Source: Streptomonospora salina (GTDB taxonomy: Bacteria > Actinomycetota > Actinomycetes > Streptosporangiales > Streptosporangiaceae). From it: a stretch of 64,000 bases of DNA. The stretch is taken from contig NZ_JACHLY010000001.1 in NCBI RefSeq assembly GCF_014204715.1, positions 3,618,501-3,682,500 on the forward strand, given 5' to 3'. Shown piece after piece: positions 8,507 to 17,761 of the stretch. The notes under the pieces were generated by a model that was not told the origin of the DNA, made no database searches, and saw only the letters and a list, made by a program, of their open reading frames with translations. The position numbers and the translations under genes were made by a program. How positions within the stretch are numbered: position 1 is the first letter of the stretch; each line of letters opens with the position of its first letter.

Positions 8507-8663
8507 CGTGCACCACCTCCCGTTTCGCGTCCGCTCCGAGGCGGCCGTCGGACGCAAACGCTAACCGCCGCCGCTGCCGCCGCCCTGACAGATCGCTGAT
8601 GCGGGGCGTGCAGGTCTTCCGCGTTCCGCGGGAACCTCCCGCGGTGCCGGGGATCCCGTACCG

Positions 8664-8669
8664 TAGGCT
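8664..8669 (+). promoter_or_regulatory. leaderless -10 (TAGGCT)
   Basis: TAGGCT followed by exactly 7 nt and the GTG at 8677; no ribosome-binding site is present. Confidence 0.55.
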
Positions 8670-8676
8670 GTGGCGC

Positions 8677-9396
8677 GTGGGAATGCCTGACGTCGTCGCC
8701 TTCGCCGGTAACCAGGTCCATGTCTGCCGCTACCGCGAGGCCACTACACTGTTGCGCTGGTTGGGGCCGGACCTGCGCGGCCAGACCGTGCTGGACGTCG
8801 CCGGGGGCGACGGATACTGGGCCGGCCGGGCCCGGCGCCGCGGGGCCGATGCGGTATCCGTGGACCTGGCGCGCGCCAAGATGGAGCGCGGCGCCAAGCT
8901 GCGCCATGCGCCGGAGCTCGTGGAGGGCGACGCGCTGCGCATGCCGCTGCGCGACGCGTCGGTGGACAAGGTGCTGTCCATCTGCGCCATCGAGCACTTC
9001 GACGACGGCCCGGCGGCGCTGGGCGAAATGGCGCGGGTGCTCAAACCGGGGGGCGAACTGGTGATGTCGGCCGACTGCCTGTCCCGCCGCGAGCGCTGGC
9101 CGCACCTGTTCGCCGCGCACAGCACCCGCTACCGCGTCAAGCGGACCTACACCCACGAGTCGCTCGCCGGCCTGCTCGACGAGCAGGGCCTGGAGGTGCT
9201 CGACCACAGCTACCAGTTCCGCGGTCCGCTGGCCGAGCGCACCTACCTGTCGGTCTCGGCCAAGGGCGGCCGCGTCGGATTCAACGCCGCCGCCCCGCTG
9301 GTGCCCCTGATCGCCCTGGGCGACGCCAGGAGCCCCAACACCCGCGGCAGCATCGTGCTGATCCGCGCGCGGAAGAGGTCAGGCACCCCTGCCTGA
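8677..9396 (+). CDS. class I SAM-dependent methyltransferase
   Basis: Methyltransferase of 239 residues of the Methyltransf_11 type. Motif I is TVLDVAGGDGYWAG, the acidic loop is AVSVDLARAKM, motif II is LRDASVDKVLSICAIEHFDD, and motif III is RVLKPGGELVM. The middle and C-terminal part (RTYTHESLAGLLDEQGLEV) resembles sugar, lipid or quinone methyltransferases, but the substrate cannot be read from sequence. I chose the GTG at 8677 because a -10 element ends 7 nt before it; the ATG at 8683 is an alternative. The frame is open far upstream, but that part overlaps the divergent hydrolase gene and has no start signal. Confidence 0.85.
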   Translation: MGMPDVVAFAGNQVHVCRYREATTLLRWLGPDLRGQTVLDVAGGDGYWAGRARRRGADAVSVDLARAKMERGAKLRHAPELVEGDALRMPLRDASVDKVLSICAIEHFDDGPAALGEMARVLKPGGELVMSADCLSRRERWPHLFAAHSTRYRVKRTYTHESLAGLLDEQGLEVLDHSYQFRGPLAERTYLSVSAKGGRVGFNAAAPLVPLIALGDARSPNTRGSIVLIRARKRSGTPA

Positions 9397-9443
9397 CCGG
9401 TGCCGGATGCCCGGTTCAGCCCCCTTCGTCGCCATGTTCCTTC

Positions 9444-9506
9444 CGTCGATCTTGTAGCTACGGTGCGTGAAAGCGATTTCCCGTGACGGTAGCTACAAGA
9501 TCGACG
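9444..9506. repeat. perfect 18-bp inverted repeat, 27-nt spacer
   Basis: The left arm 9444-9461 and right arm 9489-9506 are exact reverse complements; the arms contain GTAGCTAC, itself a palindrome, next to AAGATCGAC. It lies 47 nt after the methyltransferase stop and 138 nt before fbiC. As RNA it would form a long stem, so it could terminate the methyltransferase transcript, but it lacks a T-tract. The arms are AT-richer than their surroundings, which suggests a repeated extragenic element or miniature-transposon end. Confidence 0.7.
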
Positions 9507-9631
9507 ACCACCGGCGGGCGGGGGTCGGCGGGCGTCGGGACGGAACCGGCACCGACCGCCGTCCCCCCGTGCGTTCGCGCACACGTGCCGGCCCCCGGCG
9601 GGGCGGGATGGGGAGCGCGCGGGCCCCGCCG

Positions 9632-9637
9632 TATCGT
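9632..9637 (+). promoter_or_regulatory. leaderless -10 (TATCGT) of fbiC
   Basis: TATCGT, 7 nt, then the fbiC ATG at 9645; no ribosome-binding site. Confidence 0.5.
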
Positions 9638-9644
9638 GCCGACC

Positions 9645-12272
9645 ATGACTCGTGCCGGACATCGGAACAGCGAACCCGACGAATCCGCCCCCGCTCCCTC
9701 GTCCATGCGCCGCGCGCTGGCCCGGGCCCGTGACGGAAAGACCCTCGACCCCGCCGAAGCCGAGGTCCTGCTGCACGCGCGCGGCGACGACCTCGACGCA
9801 CTCCTCGGCCACGCCGGCCGTGTCCGCGACGCCGGGCTGGAAGCCGCGGGCCGCCCCGACACCATCACCTACAGCCGCAAAGTGTTCATCCCGCTCACCC
9901 GGCTGTGCCGCGACCGCTGCCACTACTGCACCTTCGCCACCGCCCCCGGCCACCTCGACGCCCCCTTCCTGTCGCCCGACGAGGTGCTGGAGACCGCCCG
10001 CCAAGGCGCCGCCATGGGCTGCAAGGAGGCGCTGTTCACCCTCGGCGACCGCCCCGAGGACCGCTGGCGGCAGGCCTCGCAGTGGCTGGACGAACGCGGC
10101 TACGAGGACACGCTCTCCTACGTCCGCGCGATGGCGATCATGGTCATGGAGGAGACCGGCCTGCTGCCCCACCTCAACCCCGGGGTGCTGAGCTGGTCGG
10201 ACTTCCAGCGGCTCAAGCCGGTCGCGCCCTCCATGGGGATGATGCTGGAGACCACCTCCGAGCGGCTGCACACCGAACGCGGGCAGCCGCACTACGGCAG
10301 CCCCGACAAGGACCCTGCGGTGCGGCTGCGTGTGCTGGAGGACGCCGGCCGCTGCACCGTCCCCTTCACCACCGGCATGCTCATCGGTATCGGTGAGACC
10401 ACGGCCGAACGCGCCGACACGATCTTCGCGATGCGCCGGGCGGCCCGCGAGTACGGGGCGGTCCAAGAGGTCATCGTGCAGAACTTCCGGGCCAAGCCCG
10501 ACACCGCGATGATGCACCGCCCCGACGCCGAACTCGCCGAACTGGCGGCCACCATCGCCGTCACCCGCCTGGTGATGGGCGCCAAAGCGCGTATCCAGGC
10601 TCCGCCCAACCTCATCGGCGACGAGTACGCGCTCATGGTGCGCGCGGGCATCGACGACTGGGGCGGCGTCTCGCCGCTCACGCCCGACCACGTGAACCCC
10701 GAGCGCCCGTGGCCCCAGATCGAGGAACTGTCCGAGCGCACCGGACAGGCGGGATTCCGGCTGCACGAGCGGCTGACCGTCTACCCCGAGTACGTCCGGC
10801 AGGGGGAGCCGTGGCTGGACCCGCGCGTGCTGGGCCACGTCGCCGCACTCGCGGATCCCGAAACCGGTCTGGCCCGCGAGGACGCCGAGGTGGTGGGCCG
10901 CCCCTGGCAGGAGCCCGAACCCCAGCACACGTCGAGCGGACGCACCGACCTGCACACCGCGATCGACTCCCAAGGCCGCACCGCCGAGCGCCGCGGCGAC
11001 TTCGACGCCGTCTACGGCGACTGGGACGAACTGCGCGAGCGCATGCCCCGCCCCGAACCGGGTGCCGGCGCGCCGCGCCGGTTCGACCCCGAGATCCGCG
11101 ACGCCCTCAAGCACGCCGAACGCGACCCCGCCGGGCTCGACGACGAGGAGTCGCTGGCGCTGCTGCACGCCGACGGACCCGAGTTGGAGGAACTGACCGG
11201 CCTGGCCGACCGGGTGCGGCGCGACACGGTCGGCGACGACGTCACCTTCGTCGTCACGCGCAACATCAACTTCACCAACGTCTGCTACACCGGCTGCCGC
11301 TTCTGCGCCTTCGCGCAGCGCCGCAACGACGCCGACGCCTTCACCCTTTCGCTGGATGCGGTCGCCGACCGCGCCGCCGAAGCGTGGGAGGCCGGCGCCG
11401 GTGAAGTGTGCATGCAGGGCGGCATCCACCCCGACCTTCCGGGAAGCGCCTACTTCGACCTCGCCCGCGCGGTCAAGGAACGCGTGCCCGGCATGCACGT
11501 GCACGCGTACAGCCCGATGGAGGTGGTCAACGGCGCCGCCCGCACCGACTCTTCGGTGCGGGCGTGGCTGGAGCGGGCGCGTGAGGCCGGCGTCGACTCG
11601 CTGCCCGGCACCGCCGCCGAGATCCTCGACGACGACGTGCGCTGGGTGCTGACCAAGGGCAAACTGCCCGCCTCGGCGTGGATCGACGTCGTCACCACCG
11701 CCCACGACCTCGGCATCCCGACCACGTCGACGATGATGTACGGCCACGTGGACTCTCCCGGGCACTGGGTGGCCCACATCAAGCTGCTGCGGTCGCTGCA
11801 GCAGCGGTCGCTGGAGCGCAACGGCCGCCCGGGCTTCACCGAGTTCGTTCCGCTGCCGTTCGTGCACACCGGCGCGCCGATCTACCTCGCCGGGCTGGCG
11901 CGCACCGGGCCGACCGTGCGGGAGAACCGCGCGGTGCACGCGCTGGCGCGCCTGCTGCTGCACGGCAGTATCGACAACATCCAGTGCTCGTGGGTGAAGA
12001 TGGCCGAGGACACCTGCCGCGAGCTGCTGGCGGGCGGTGTCAACGACGTTGGCGGCACGCTGATGGAGGAGACCATCAGCCGCATGGCCGGTTCCGACAA
12101 CGGCTCGTTCAAGACGATCAGCGACATCCGGGCGCTGGTCGGCCCCACCGGCCGCCCGCTGCGCCAGCGCACCACCCTCTACGGGGAGGTTCCTCCCGAG
12201 CGCCGCGAGGCCGCCGAGGCCAGCGACGGCGTGGCCGCGAGCATCCGGGGGGTCGGCCTGCCGGTGGTCTGA
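9645..12272 (+). CDS. fbiC: FbiC, bifunctional FO synthase
   Basis: Single-chain FO synthase of 875 residues making 7,8-didemethyl-8-hydroxy-5-deazariboflavin, the chromophore of coenzyme F420, from tyrosine and the flavin precursor 5-amino-6-ribitylaminouracil. Both radical-SAM halves are complete. The CofG-like half has C88-x3-C92-x2-C95 in [15 protein letters not shown]. The CofH-like half has C547-x3-C551-x2-C554 in [14 protein letters not shown]. Length matches mycobacterial FbiC. The gene starts at an ATG with no Shine-Dalgarno but with a -10 box 7 nt upstream, so it is probably leaderless. An 18-bp inverted repeat lies in front. Other F420 genes (fbiA, fbiB, fbiD) are not in the window. 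Confidence 0.97.
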   Translation: MTRAGHRNSEPDESAPAPSSMRRALARARDGKTLDPAEAEVLLHARGDDLDALLGHAGRVRDAGLEAAGRPDTITYSRKVFIPLTRLCRDRCHYCTFATAPGHLDAPFLSPDEVLETARQGAAMGCKEALFTLGDRPEDRWRQASQWLDERGYEDTLSYVRAMAIMVMEETGLLPHLNPGVLSWSDFQRLKPVAPSMGMMLETTSERLHTERGQPHYGSPDKDPAVRLRVLEDAGRCTVPFTTGMLIGIGETTAERADTIFAMRRAAREYGAVQEVIVQNFRAKPDTAMMHRPDAELAELAATIAVTRLVMGAKARIQAPPNLIGDEYALMVRAGIDDWGGVSPLTPDHVNPERPWPQIEELSERTGQAGFRLHERLTVYPEYVRQGEPWLDPRVLGHVAALADPETGLAREDAEVVGRPWQEPEPQHTSSGRTDLHTAIDSQGRTAERRGDFDAVYGDWDELRERMPRPEPGAGAPRRFDPEIRDALKHAERDPAGLDDEESLALLHADGPELEELTGLADRVRRDTVGDDVTFVVTRNINFTNVCYTGCRFCAFAQRRNDADAFTLSLDAVADRAAEAWEAGAGEVCMQGGIHPDLPGSAYFDLARAVKERVPGMHVHAYSPMEVVNGAARTDSSVRAWLERAREAGVDSLPGTAAEILDDDVRWVLTKGKLPASAWIDVVTTAHDLGIPTTSTMMYGHVDSPGHWVAHIKLLRSLQQRSLERNGRPGFTEFVPLPFVHTGAPIYLAGLARTGPTVRENRAVHALARLLLHGSIDNIQCSWVKMAEDTCRELLAGGVNDVGGTLMEETISRMAGSDNGSFKTISDIRALVGPTGRPLRQRTTLYGEVPPERREAAEASDGVAASIRGVGLPVV

Positions 12273-12295
12273 GGCCGCCGGTCCGATCAGCCGGT

Positions 12296-12311
12296 ACCGC
12301 CTCGGGGCGGT
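12296..12311 (+). terminator. fbiC terminator candidate
   Basis: ACCGCC, loop TCGG, GGCGGT starting 24 nt after the fbiC stop codon. Short, GC-rich, no T-tract. Confidence 0.5.
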
Positions 12312-12389
12312 CGCCGCCGGCGGTGTGCGGGACAGCCCGGTTCCGCACGCCGCCGGCCCGGCGCCCTCCGGCCTGCCCGACGGTCCGCG

Positions 12390-12572
12390 GGGGACGCCGC
12401 GTCGGAGGGCCGCACCCGGATCGATCTGACCGGCGACGACGACGCGCTCGTCATCGAGGACGTCGTTCCGGCTCAGGGGATGCGGCACCGGCCGACGTTC
12501 CTGCCCGTCGGGGGCGAGCCCCCGGCGTGCGACCCGGTCCCCTACGGCGCACACCGCGACGTCGGCGCGTAG
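12390..12572 (+). pseudogene. possible 3' remnant of a protein-coding gene
   Basis: One forward frame from about 12390 to the TAG at 12570-12572 has strongly coding-like codon use (third positions nearly all G or C) and a balanced composition (for example RIDLTGDDDALVIEDVV and MRHRPTFLPVGGEPP). It has no start codon and no recognisable upstream portion. I read it as the tail of a decayed or truncated gene. I do not recognise the family. It could also be chance in GC-rich DNA. Confidence 0.3.
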
Positions 12573-12749
12573 CCGCCGGCCGGGGACGCGACCGCCGGGA
12601 GCGGCGGCGGTCCGGCCGCGGTGGGGGTCCGGCCGCGGTGGGGGTATGCCGCGGCCGGGCCGCCGCCTGGAGGGACGGTTGCGAACGCTACGCCCGCGCT
12701 GTCCGCGGCGGCGCGCGATGCGGCCGGTCGGCTGTGGCCGCTGTGCGGA

Positions 12750-13819
12750 TCAACCGGTCCCCAGCCGGGCGCCGACCGTGTCGGCGAAGGCGTAGCCGTT
12801 CGTTGCGTCCCAGTTGATCGACCACGTCATCGCGCCGCCCATCGGCCCGTAGGGCTCGCTGGGGCGAAGGAGCCGCAGTCGCGCCCCTCTTCGAGGCAGT
12901 TCAGGGCGCGGACGACGTCGCCGGCCGGCTGGTGGCCGCCGCCCGCGGCGTCGGGGGTGGCGGGCAGCCCCAGTCCCACCTGGTCGGGGCGCAGCCCCAG
13001 CTCCACCTGGATGCAGGCCTGGGCGGTCAGGAAGTCGACCGTGCCCTGCGCGTGGACCTGGTCGTCGCAGCCCAGCATGGTCCCGGAGTTGTAGTACTGC
13101 ATGTTGACGATGGTCAGGATGTCGCCGATGTTCTCTGCGAGTTGGTAATAGGCGAAGCTGGGCGCCTGGAAGTCGATGGTCTGCGGCGCCATCGTGATGA
13201 TGAGATCGGAGCCGGCGTCGGCCCGCAGCGACCGCAGCGCCTCTTCCATGTAATGGGCGTTCATGCCGTGTTCGAGGTCGATGTCGATGCCGTCGAACCC
13301 GTACTCCTGCATCAGTGCGTAGGCGGAGTCGGCGAAGTTGGCGGCTTCGGCGGCGTCGGTGACGTCGACGTGGCCGTTCTGGCCCCCGACGGACAGGACG
13401 ACCTTCCGGCCCTCGGCCTGGACCGCGGCCACGTCGTCCTTGAACTGCCGGTCGGTGTATCCGTCCAGCTCTCCTTCGGCGACGTCGAAGGTGATGCCGC
13501 CGGGGGAGGAGGCGTTGCCCGCGAAGGCCACCGCGATCATGTTGTAGGCGGAGGGGACCTCGCTGATCGGCAGCGTGGTAGAGCCGTTGTCGAAGTTGTG
13601 CCAGTACCCGGTGAGCCACTGGCCTTCTGCCGCCGCGGCGGGGGCGGCTGAGGCGGGGGCGGGGCCGTCGAGCAGGGCGGGAGCGGCGGCCGCGGCGACG
13701 CCGAGCGTGGCCAGTGCGGCGGCGCCCGCCAGGGTCGCGGAGAGCCGCGGGAAGCGGGCGAAGGGGCCGGCGGGGCGGCCGCTACGGCGGGTGTGCCGGG
13801 GAGGTCGGGGAGCGTTCAC
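12750..13819 (-). pseudogene. secreted GH18 chitinase-like gene, frameshifted near the 3' end
   Basis: Glycoside hydrolase family 18 gene coding for about 356 residues if repaired. The GTG at 13819 follows GGAAGGAG. The product has a signal-peptide-like N-terminus (basic PRHTRR region, hydrophobic segment, ASAAPA cleavage context), beta-strand motif VVLSVGGQNG, and the catalytic DxxDxDxE as FDGIDIDLE with acid E183. Reading frame 1 ends early in an aberrant tail (APASPTGRWAAR, stop at 12827). The normal family ending (YGPMGGAMTWSINWDATNGY) continues in the next frame to a stop at 12750. The shift is at a run of four G on the plus strand (12861-12864); one more base restores the frame. This is either a recent pseudogene or a sequencing error in a homopolymer. 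The lost part includes the last barrel strand with its Trp. Confidence 0.8.
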
Positions 13820-14163
13820 GAGGGGGGCTCCTTCCAGTGTCCGTGCGTCCGTGAGCGGGGAATGGGCGGGAATCCGGGGGTATTCCGACGGATTCGCCCT
13901 GAGTGATCGGATCCGCACGTGAAGTGTCAAGAAACCTAAGAGTTCTCGTGCTGCCCCGTCAACAGATCAGGAAGGATTATTTCCAAAAACATCGGGTGTC
14001 CGGTGGCGGCGCCGTCCGTGGGCGCACCCTTCGGGCAGGGCGAGCGGCGAGCGGGCCGCCGGCGGGATGTAGGCAACCTTCGGGGGAGGCGGGGCCGGGG
14101 AAGACTTCCTTTTACCTGCGGGTAACTGGTTCCCGGCGCCGCATCGGCGGGAACGCCGATGCT
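13820..14163. other. 344-nt divergent intergenic region (chitinase / DUF397)
   Basis: AT-richer than its surroundings and should hold the chitinase promoter on the minus strand. It includes TACCTGCGGGTA at 14113-14124, one base away from the perfect palindrome at 53710-53721. I found no DasR-type (dre) box and no gene. Confidence 0.45.
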
Positions 14164-14436
14164 ATGGACCTCCCCACCCAAGCCCGGGCGCACCGCTTAG
14201 CCGCAAGCGGCCGCGGCCCCGCCGGCGACGAACGTGCGCACGCCGGCCTCACCCCTTCCACAGCCCGGTTCCGGAAGTCGAGCTACTCCTTCCGGGAGAA
14301 CTGCGTCGAAGTCGCGAACGATCCCCGAACCGGCGTCGCCGTCCGCGACTCCGCGCACGCCGCCGCCGCGCACCTGACGTTCGCCCGGCCCGCATGGACC
14401 GCGCTGCTGGGGCTGGTGAAGGCGGGGCGGCTCTAG
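14164..14436 (+). CDS. DUF397 domain-containing protein
   Basis: Small protein of 90 residues. Its second half (FRKSSYSFRENCVEVAND, then GVAVRDSAHA, then FARPAWTALLGLVKAG) is a full DUF397 domain. DUF397 proteins occur in large numbers in actinomycetes, usually beside a paired XRE-family regulator that they are thought to modulate. Here no XRE gene is adjacent, so it is an orphan. The ATG at 14164 is preferred over upstream in-frame starts because those would run through the intergenic region; the ribosome site is poor. Confidence 0.8.
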   Translation: MDLPTQARAHRLAASGRGPAGDERAHAGLTPSTARFRKSSYSFRENCVEVANDPRTGVAVRDSAHAAAAHLTFARPAWTALLGLVKAGRL

Positions 14437-14491
14437 GCGGCGCGGTGGCCCGGTCCGCAGGCCGGCGGCCGGGCCGCCTGCTCAGCGTTGT

Positions 14492-14522
14492 GTCCTGCCC
14501 CGGGCATTCCCGGAGGCAGGAC
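14492..14522. terminator. bidirectional terminator, DUF397 / lipase
   Basis: GTCCTGCC followed by CCGGG, loop CATT, CCCGG, one bulged A, GGCAGGAC: a 13-bp stem centred between two convergent genes. Confidence 0.75.
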
Positions 14523-14568
14523 CGCTGCCGGATGCGCAGATCCGTTGAGTCCGAGCAGGCTCGGCGCC

Positions 14569-15234
14569 TCAGCTCAGGACCGCGCGGACCTCGTCGGACA
14601 CGTCGTCGTCGGTCACGAATGAGGTATGGCCCACGCAACCGGCGTAGCGGTTGTCGGCGCCCGTGATGGTGACGTTGTAGGAGGGGCGGACGATGAGGTC
14701 GCACAGGGAGCGGAACGTGGTGTAAGAGACGTCACCGGGGGTGGGGTCGCCGGAGTTGAGCTGCGTCAGGAAGGACGATCCTTCGACCACTTCCTGGCAC
14801 GACGGCTCGGTCTGCACGCACGGCAGTTCCACCGAGGAGCCCTCGTTGGGCCCGGCCAGTGAGACCCAGTCGCCGACGTGTGCGTCGCCGCCGAGGAACT
14901 TCAGGTACCAGCGGGAGGACAGCGACCCCATGGAATGGGCGACGATGTCCACTTCGGAGGCTCCCGACTCGGCGCGGAGGGCGTCCGCCTCGTCGGCGAT
15001 GAGCTGGGCGGTCTCGACGTTGGAGGCGTTGTAGTCGTAGCTGATCGGATGCAGGTCCGCGGCCGGCCAGCCGTCGGCGACGAAGTCGGCGACCATCGAG
15101 TCCCAGTTGCCGGCGTCGCCGCCGTAGCCGTGGACGAACAGCACGGGAGTGCGCTCCTGGGCGTGGGCCGAAGCCGGCGCCAGGACGAGGGCGGCCAGCA
15201 CCAGCCCGGACAGCACGGGGGTCAAAAGACGCAT
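14569..15234 (-). CDS. secreted lipase/esterase, alpha/beta hydrolase fold
   Basis: Secreted triacylglycerol-lipase-like enzyme of 221 residues. The N-terminus is a signal peptide (MRLL, then a hydrophobic stretch ending in ASAHAQ). The fold motifs are VLFVHGYGGDAGNW (oxyanion region), VDIVAHSMGSLSSRWYL (nucleophile Ser in GHSxG-type elbow) and GCVGHTSF (catalytic His). Four Cys in the mature part could form two disulfides. It resembles the Bacillus LipA/Streptomyces class 2 lipase group. AAAGGAG lies 6 nt before the ATG. It probably acts outside the cell on acyl esters. Confidence 0.88.
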   Translation of the reverse strand: MRLLTPVLSGLVLAALVLAPASAHAQERTPVLFVHGYGGDAGNWDSMVADFVADGWPAADLHPISYDYNASNVETAQLIADEADALRAESGASEVDIVAHSMGSLSSRWYLKFLGGDAHVGDWVSLAGPNEGSSVELPCVQTEPSCQEVVEGSSFLTQLNSGDPTPGDVSYTTFRSLCDLIVRPSYNVTITGADNRYAGCVGHTSFVTDDDVSDEVRAVLS

Positions 15235-15355
15235 CGGGGGCTCCTTTCGCTAGGGCCCCGAGCTTCCACCACGTACGTCACGCGGCGCATCCGTCGAATC
15301 ACGGGTCGTCGCACCCGGCTGGGCGACCGGTTCCGCGGCGTCCGGCGGGCCCGGG

Positions 15356-16147
15356 TCAGCCGCGGAAAGGAACGTGCAGCCACGGGCTCTGCGGGTGCGA
15401 CATCATCAGGTGGTGCACGTCGAGCGGCGTCGTGTACCAGTGGCCGAACTCGCCGTTGTCGAAGTGCAGGCACCGGCCCAGGATGTAGCTCGCGGAGAAC
15501 TCCGCCCATGTGGCGTAGTGCCGGCGGGCCTGCTCGCTCGCGTGCACCGCATACGTCTGCGACGTGTGCATGTCCGAGTAGCCGCATTGCACGCCCCACC
15601 GCGCCATGTTCGCGCCCCGGCCGAAATCCCAGGCCTTGATCGAGGGGACGATCGCGCCGGGCGGCAGCAGGCCGTCGGCCGTGAAGCGCTCCTCGTAGCT
15701 CAGGATCAGCCGGGCCAGGTCCACCCACTGCCGGTAGGAGGCTTCGTCGATCCCGTGCTGCCAGCACATGTGGGCGATGCCGTCGCGCCAGACCCCCGGG
15801 TCGATCGGTTGTCCGACCGCCTGTGACGACACCCGGCGCAGCTCCAGCAGGACACTCGCGGCGAAGTTGCTGTCCCGGTCGCCGATCAGCGACTCGGTCT
15901 GCCGCCGCCAGTCGTCGGGAGAACCGATTCCCCAGTCCTCGTACAGTCCGGCCCGCTTCTGCTCGGGTCCGCAGCAGGCGCAGCCGACCGGATTGTTCCA
16001 CTCGCCGCCGCCGGCGACCTGGATGTGCGCGCCGCACGCGTAGGCGTGGGCGAGCGGGCCGTGGAAAGGTCCGTGGGGGTCCGCGTTCAACCCGAGTCCG
16101 CCGTGCTGCACCGTGGCACCCTGCCAATCCGCCGCCGCACCCGGCAC
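15356..16147 (-). CDS. DUF1266 domain-containing protein
   Basis: Soluble protein of 263 residues. The C-terminal half (IKAWDFGRGANMARWGVQCGY, then YATWAEFSASYILGRCL) matches the conserved Trp/Arg/Tyr pattern of DUF1266, a domain of unknown function found in bacterial proteins of the YbeR/YbeU type. The N-terminal part contains a Cys pair (CACCGPEQ). No signal peptide. The start is uncertain: a GTG at 16147 is the most upstream start before the intergenic region, with no clear ribosome site. No functional neighbour. Confidence 0.6.
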   Translation of the reverse strand: MPGAAADWQGATVQHGGLGLNADPHGPFHGPLAHAYACGAHIQVAGGGEWNNPVGCACCGPEQKRAGLYEDWGIGSPDDWRRQTESLIGDRDSNFAASVLLELRRVSSQAVGQPIDPGVWRDGIAHMCWQHGIDEASYRQWVDLARLILSYEERFTADGLLPPGAIVPSIKAWDFGRGANMARWGVQCGYSDMHTSQTYAVHASEQARRHYATWAEFSASYILGRCLHFDNGEFGHWYTTPLDVHHLMMSHPQSPWLHVPFRG

Positions 16148-16244
16148 GCCGGCACGCGTATCGATCGCGGCCCCGGTATACCACGCCGCACGCCGCGGAG
16201 CAGCCAGGCCGCCGAGCGTGGCCGGCCGACTCCCCGCTGCGGCC

Positions 16245-17657
16245 TCAGCACTCGATGACGTTGACCGCCAGGCCGCCCCTGCTGGTCTCCTTGTACTTGT
16301 CCATCATGTCGCGGCCGGTGTCGCGCATGGTCTGGATGGCTTTGTCGAGGGAGACGAAGTGGCTGCCGTCGCCGCGGACGGCGATGCGGGCCGCGCTGAT
16401 CGCCTTGATCGACGCCAGGGCGTTGCGCTCGATGCACGGGACCTGAACGAGCCCGCCGATGGGGTCGCAGGTCAGGCCGAGGTTGTGCTCCATGGCGATT
16501 TCGGCGGCGTTCTCGATCTGGGCCGGGGTGGCGCCCCAGGCCTCGGCGAGGCCCGCCGCGGCCATCGACGACGCCGAGCCGACCTCGCCCTGGCAGCCGA
16601 CCTCGGCGCCGGAGATCGAGGCGTTGTGCTTGTAGAGGATGCCCACCGCCCCCGCCGCGAGCAGGAACCGGACCGCGCCCTCGTCGTCGGCGCCCGGGGT
16701 GAAGTGCGCGTAGTAGTGCAGCACCGCCGGGATGATGCCGGCCGCGCCGTTGGTGGGGGCGGTGACCACGCGGCCGCCGGCGGCGTTCTCCTCGTTGACC
16801 GCCAGGGCGTAGAGCGTGATCCAGTCGGTGCCGCGCATCGGGTCGCCCGGGTCGCTGTGGTCGGGCCCGGACAGGCCCGCGGCCTCGCAGTGGCCGCCGA
16901 GCTGGCGGTACAGGCGCGGCGCCCGCCGGGTGACCTTCAGACCGCCGGGCAGGGTGCCCTCGGTGGTGACGCCCCGGCGCACGCACGCGCGCATGGCGCG
17001 CCAGATCTCCAGTAGCCCTTCGCGGATCGCGGCGTCGGAGCGGCCGAACGCCCGCTCGTTGGCGAGCATGACCGCGCTGATGGACATCCCCGTCTCGCGG
17101 CAGATCTGCAGCAGCTCGGCGGCGCTGGCGAAGGGGTAGGGCTGGTCGGTGTCGTCGGCCGTGATCCTGTCGGCGCCCACCGCTTCGTCGTCGACGACGA
17201 AGCCGCCGCCCACCGAGTAGTAGGTGTGCGCCCGGAACTCGCCGCCGCCGGAGTCCGCGGCGACGAAACGCATCCCGTTGGGATGGCCCGGCAGCGTCTC
17301 GGTGCGGCGGAACTCCAGGTCGGTGTCGGGATCGAACACCGCCTCGTGCCGCCCGCCGCCCAGCGCCAGCCGGTGCCGGGAGCGCACGTCCGCCACCAGT
17401 GCCGGTGCCGCGTCGATGTCGACGTCCTCGGGCGTCCGGCCGAGCAGGCCGAGGACGACGGCGCGGTCGCTGCCGTGGCCCTTGCCGGTCAGCGCGAGCG
17501 AGCCGTAGAGCTCGACGCGCACCGCGGCGGTGTGCTCCACCAGCCCGGACGCGTCCAGCCCGTCGGCGAACCGGCGGGCGGCCCGCATCGGTCCGACGGT
17601 GTGCGAACTCGACGGCCCGATACCGATGGTGAACAGGTCGAAAACGCTGATTGCCAT
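16245..17657 (-). CDS. sdaA: L-serine ammonia-lyase (serine dehydratase), single chain
   Basis: Iron-sulfur L-serine dehydratase of 470 residues that deaminates serine to pyruvate and ammonia. It has the fused beta-alpha arrangement: [24 protein letters not shown] at the start (beta domain) and the 4Fe-4S alpha domain with Cys in [18 protein letters not shown] and at the very C-terminus (VIEC). AAGGAGGG precedes the ATG. It is last in gcvT-gcvH-glyA-sdaA, 104 nt after glyA. The location suggests that serine made from glycine is drained to pyruvate when the upstream riboswitch senses glycine. The gap before it holds a possible 8-bp hairpin (17704-17711 with 17729-17736) that may tune expression. 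Confidence 0.95.
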   Translation of the reverse strand: MAISVFDLFTIGIGPSSSHTVGPMRAARRFADGLDASGLVEHTAAVRVELYGSLALTGKGHGSDRAVVLGLLGRTPEDVDIDAAPALVADVRSRHRLALGGGRHEAVFDPDTDLEFRRTETLPGHPNGMRFVAADSGGGEFRAHTYYSVGGGFVVDDEAVGADRITADDTDQPYPFASAAELLQICRETGMSISAVMLANERAFGRSDAAIREGLLEIWRAMRACVRRGVTTEGTLPGGLKVTRRAPRLYRQLGGHCEAAGLSGPDHSDPGDPMRGTDWITLYALAVNEENAAGGRVVTAPTNGAAGIIPAVLHYYAHFTPGADDEGAVRFLLAAGAVGILYKHNASISGAEVGCQGEVGSASSMAAAGLAEAWGATPAQIENAAEIAMEHNLGLTCDPIGGLVQVPCIERNALASIKAISAARIAVRGDGSHFVSLDKAIQTMRDTGRDMMDKYKETSRGGLAVNVIEC

Positions 17658-17761
17658 GGTCCTGCCCTCCTTGCGGGCGCAGGAACGATAGTGGTGTTCG
17701 GCACGGCCGGGACGCAACGCCGACGCGCCCCGGCCGCACCAGGAGGGCAGGCTGCGCCCCC

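Larger units (their letters stand above)
12273..12749. other. 477-nt region between fbiC and the chitinase locus
   Basis: Holds the fbiC terminator candidate and a gene remnant (12390-12572). The direct repeat GGTCCGGCCGCGGTGGGG occurs twice in tandem (about 12609-12644). No intact gene, RNA or promoter is evident. Confidence 0.5.

Noticed and set aside
9243-12554. Open frame of about 1,100 codons on the minus strand opposite fbiC
   Set aside because: It is antisense to an unambiguous FbiC, has low-complexity His/Arg/Gly-rich composition and no start signal; long antisense frames are expected in such GC-rich DNA.
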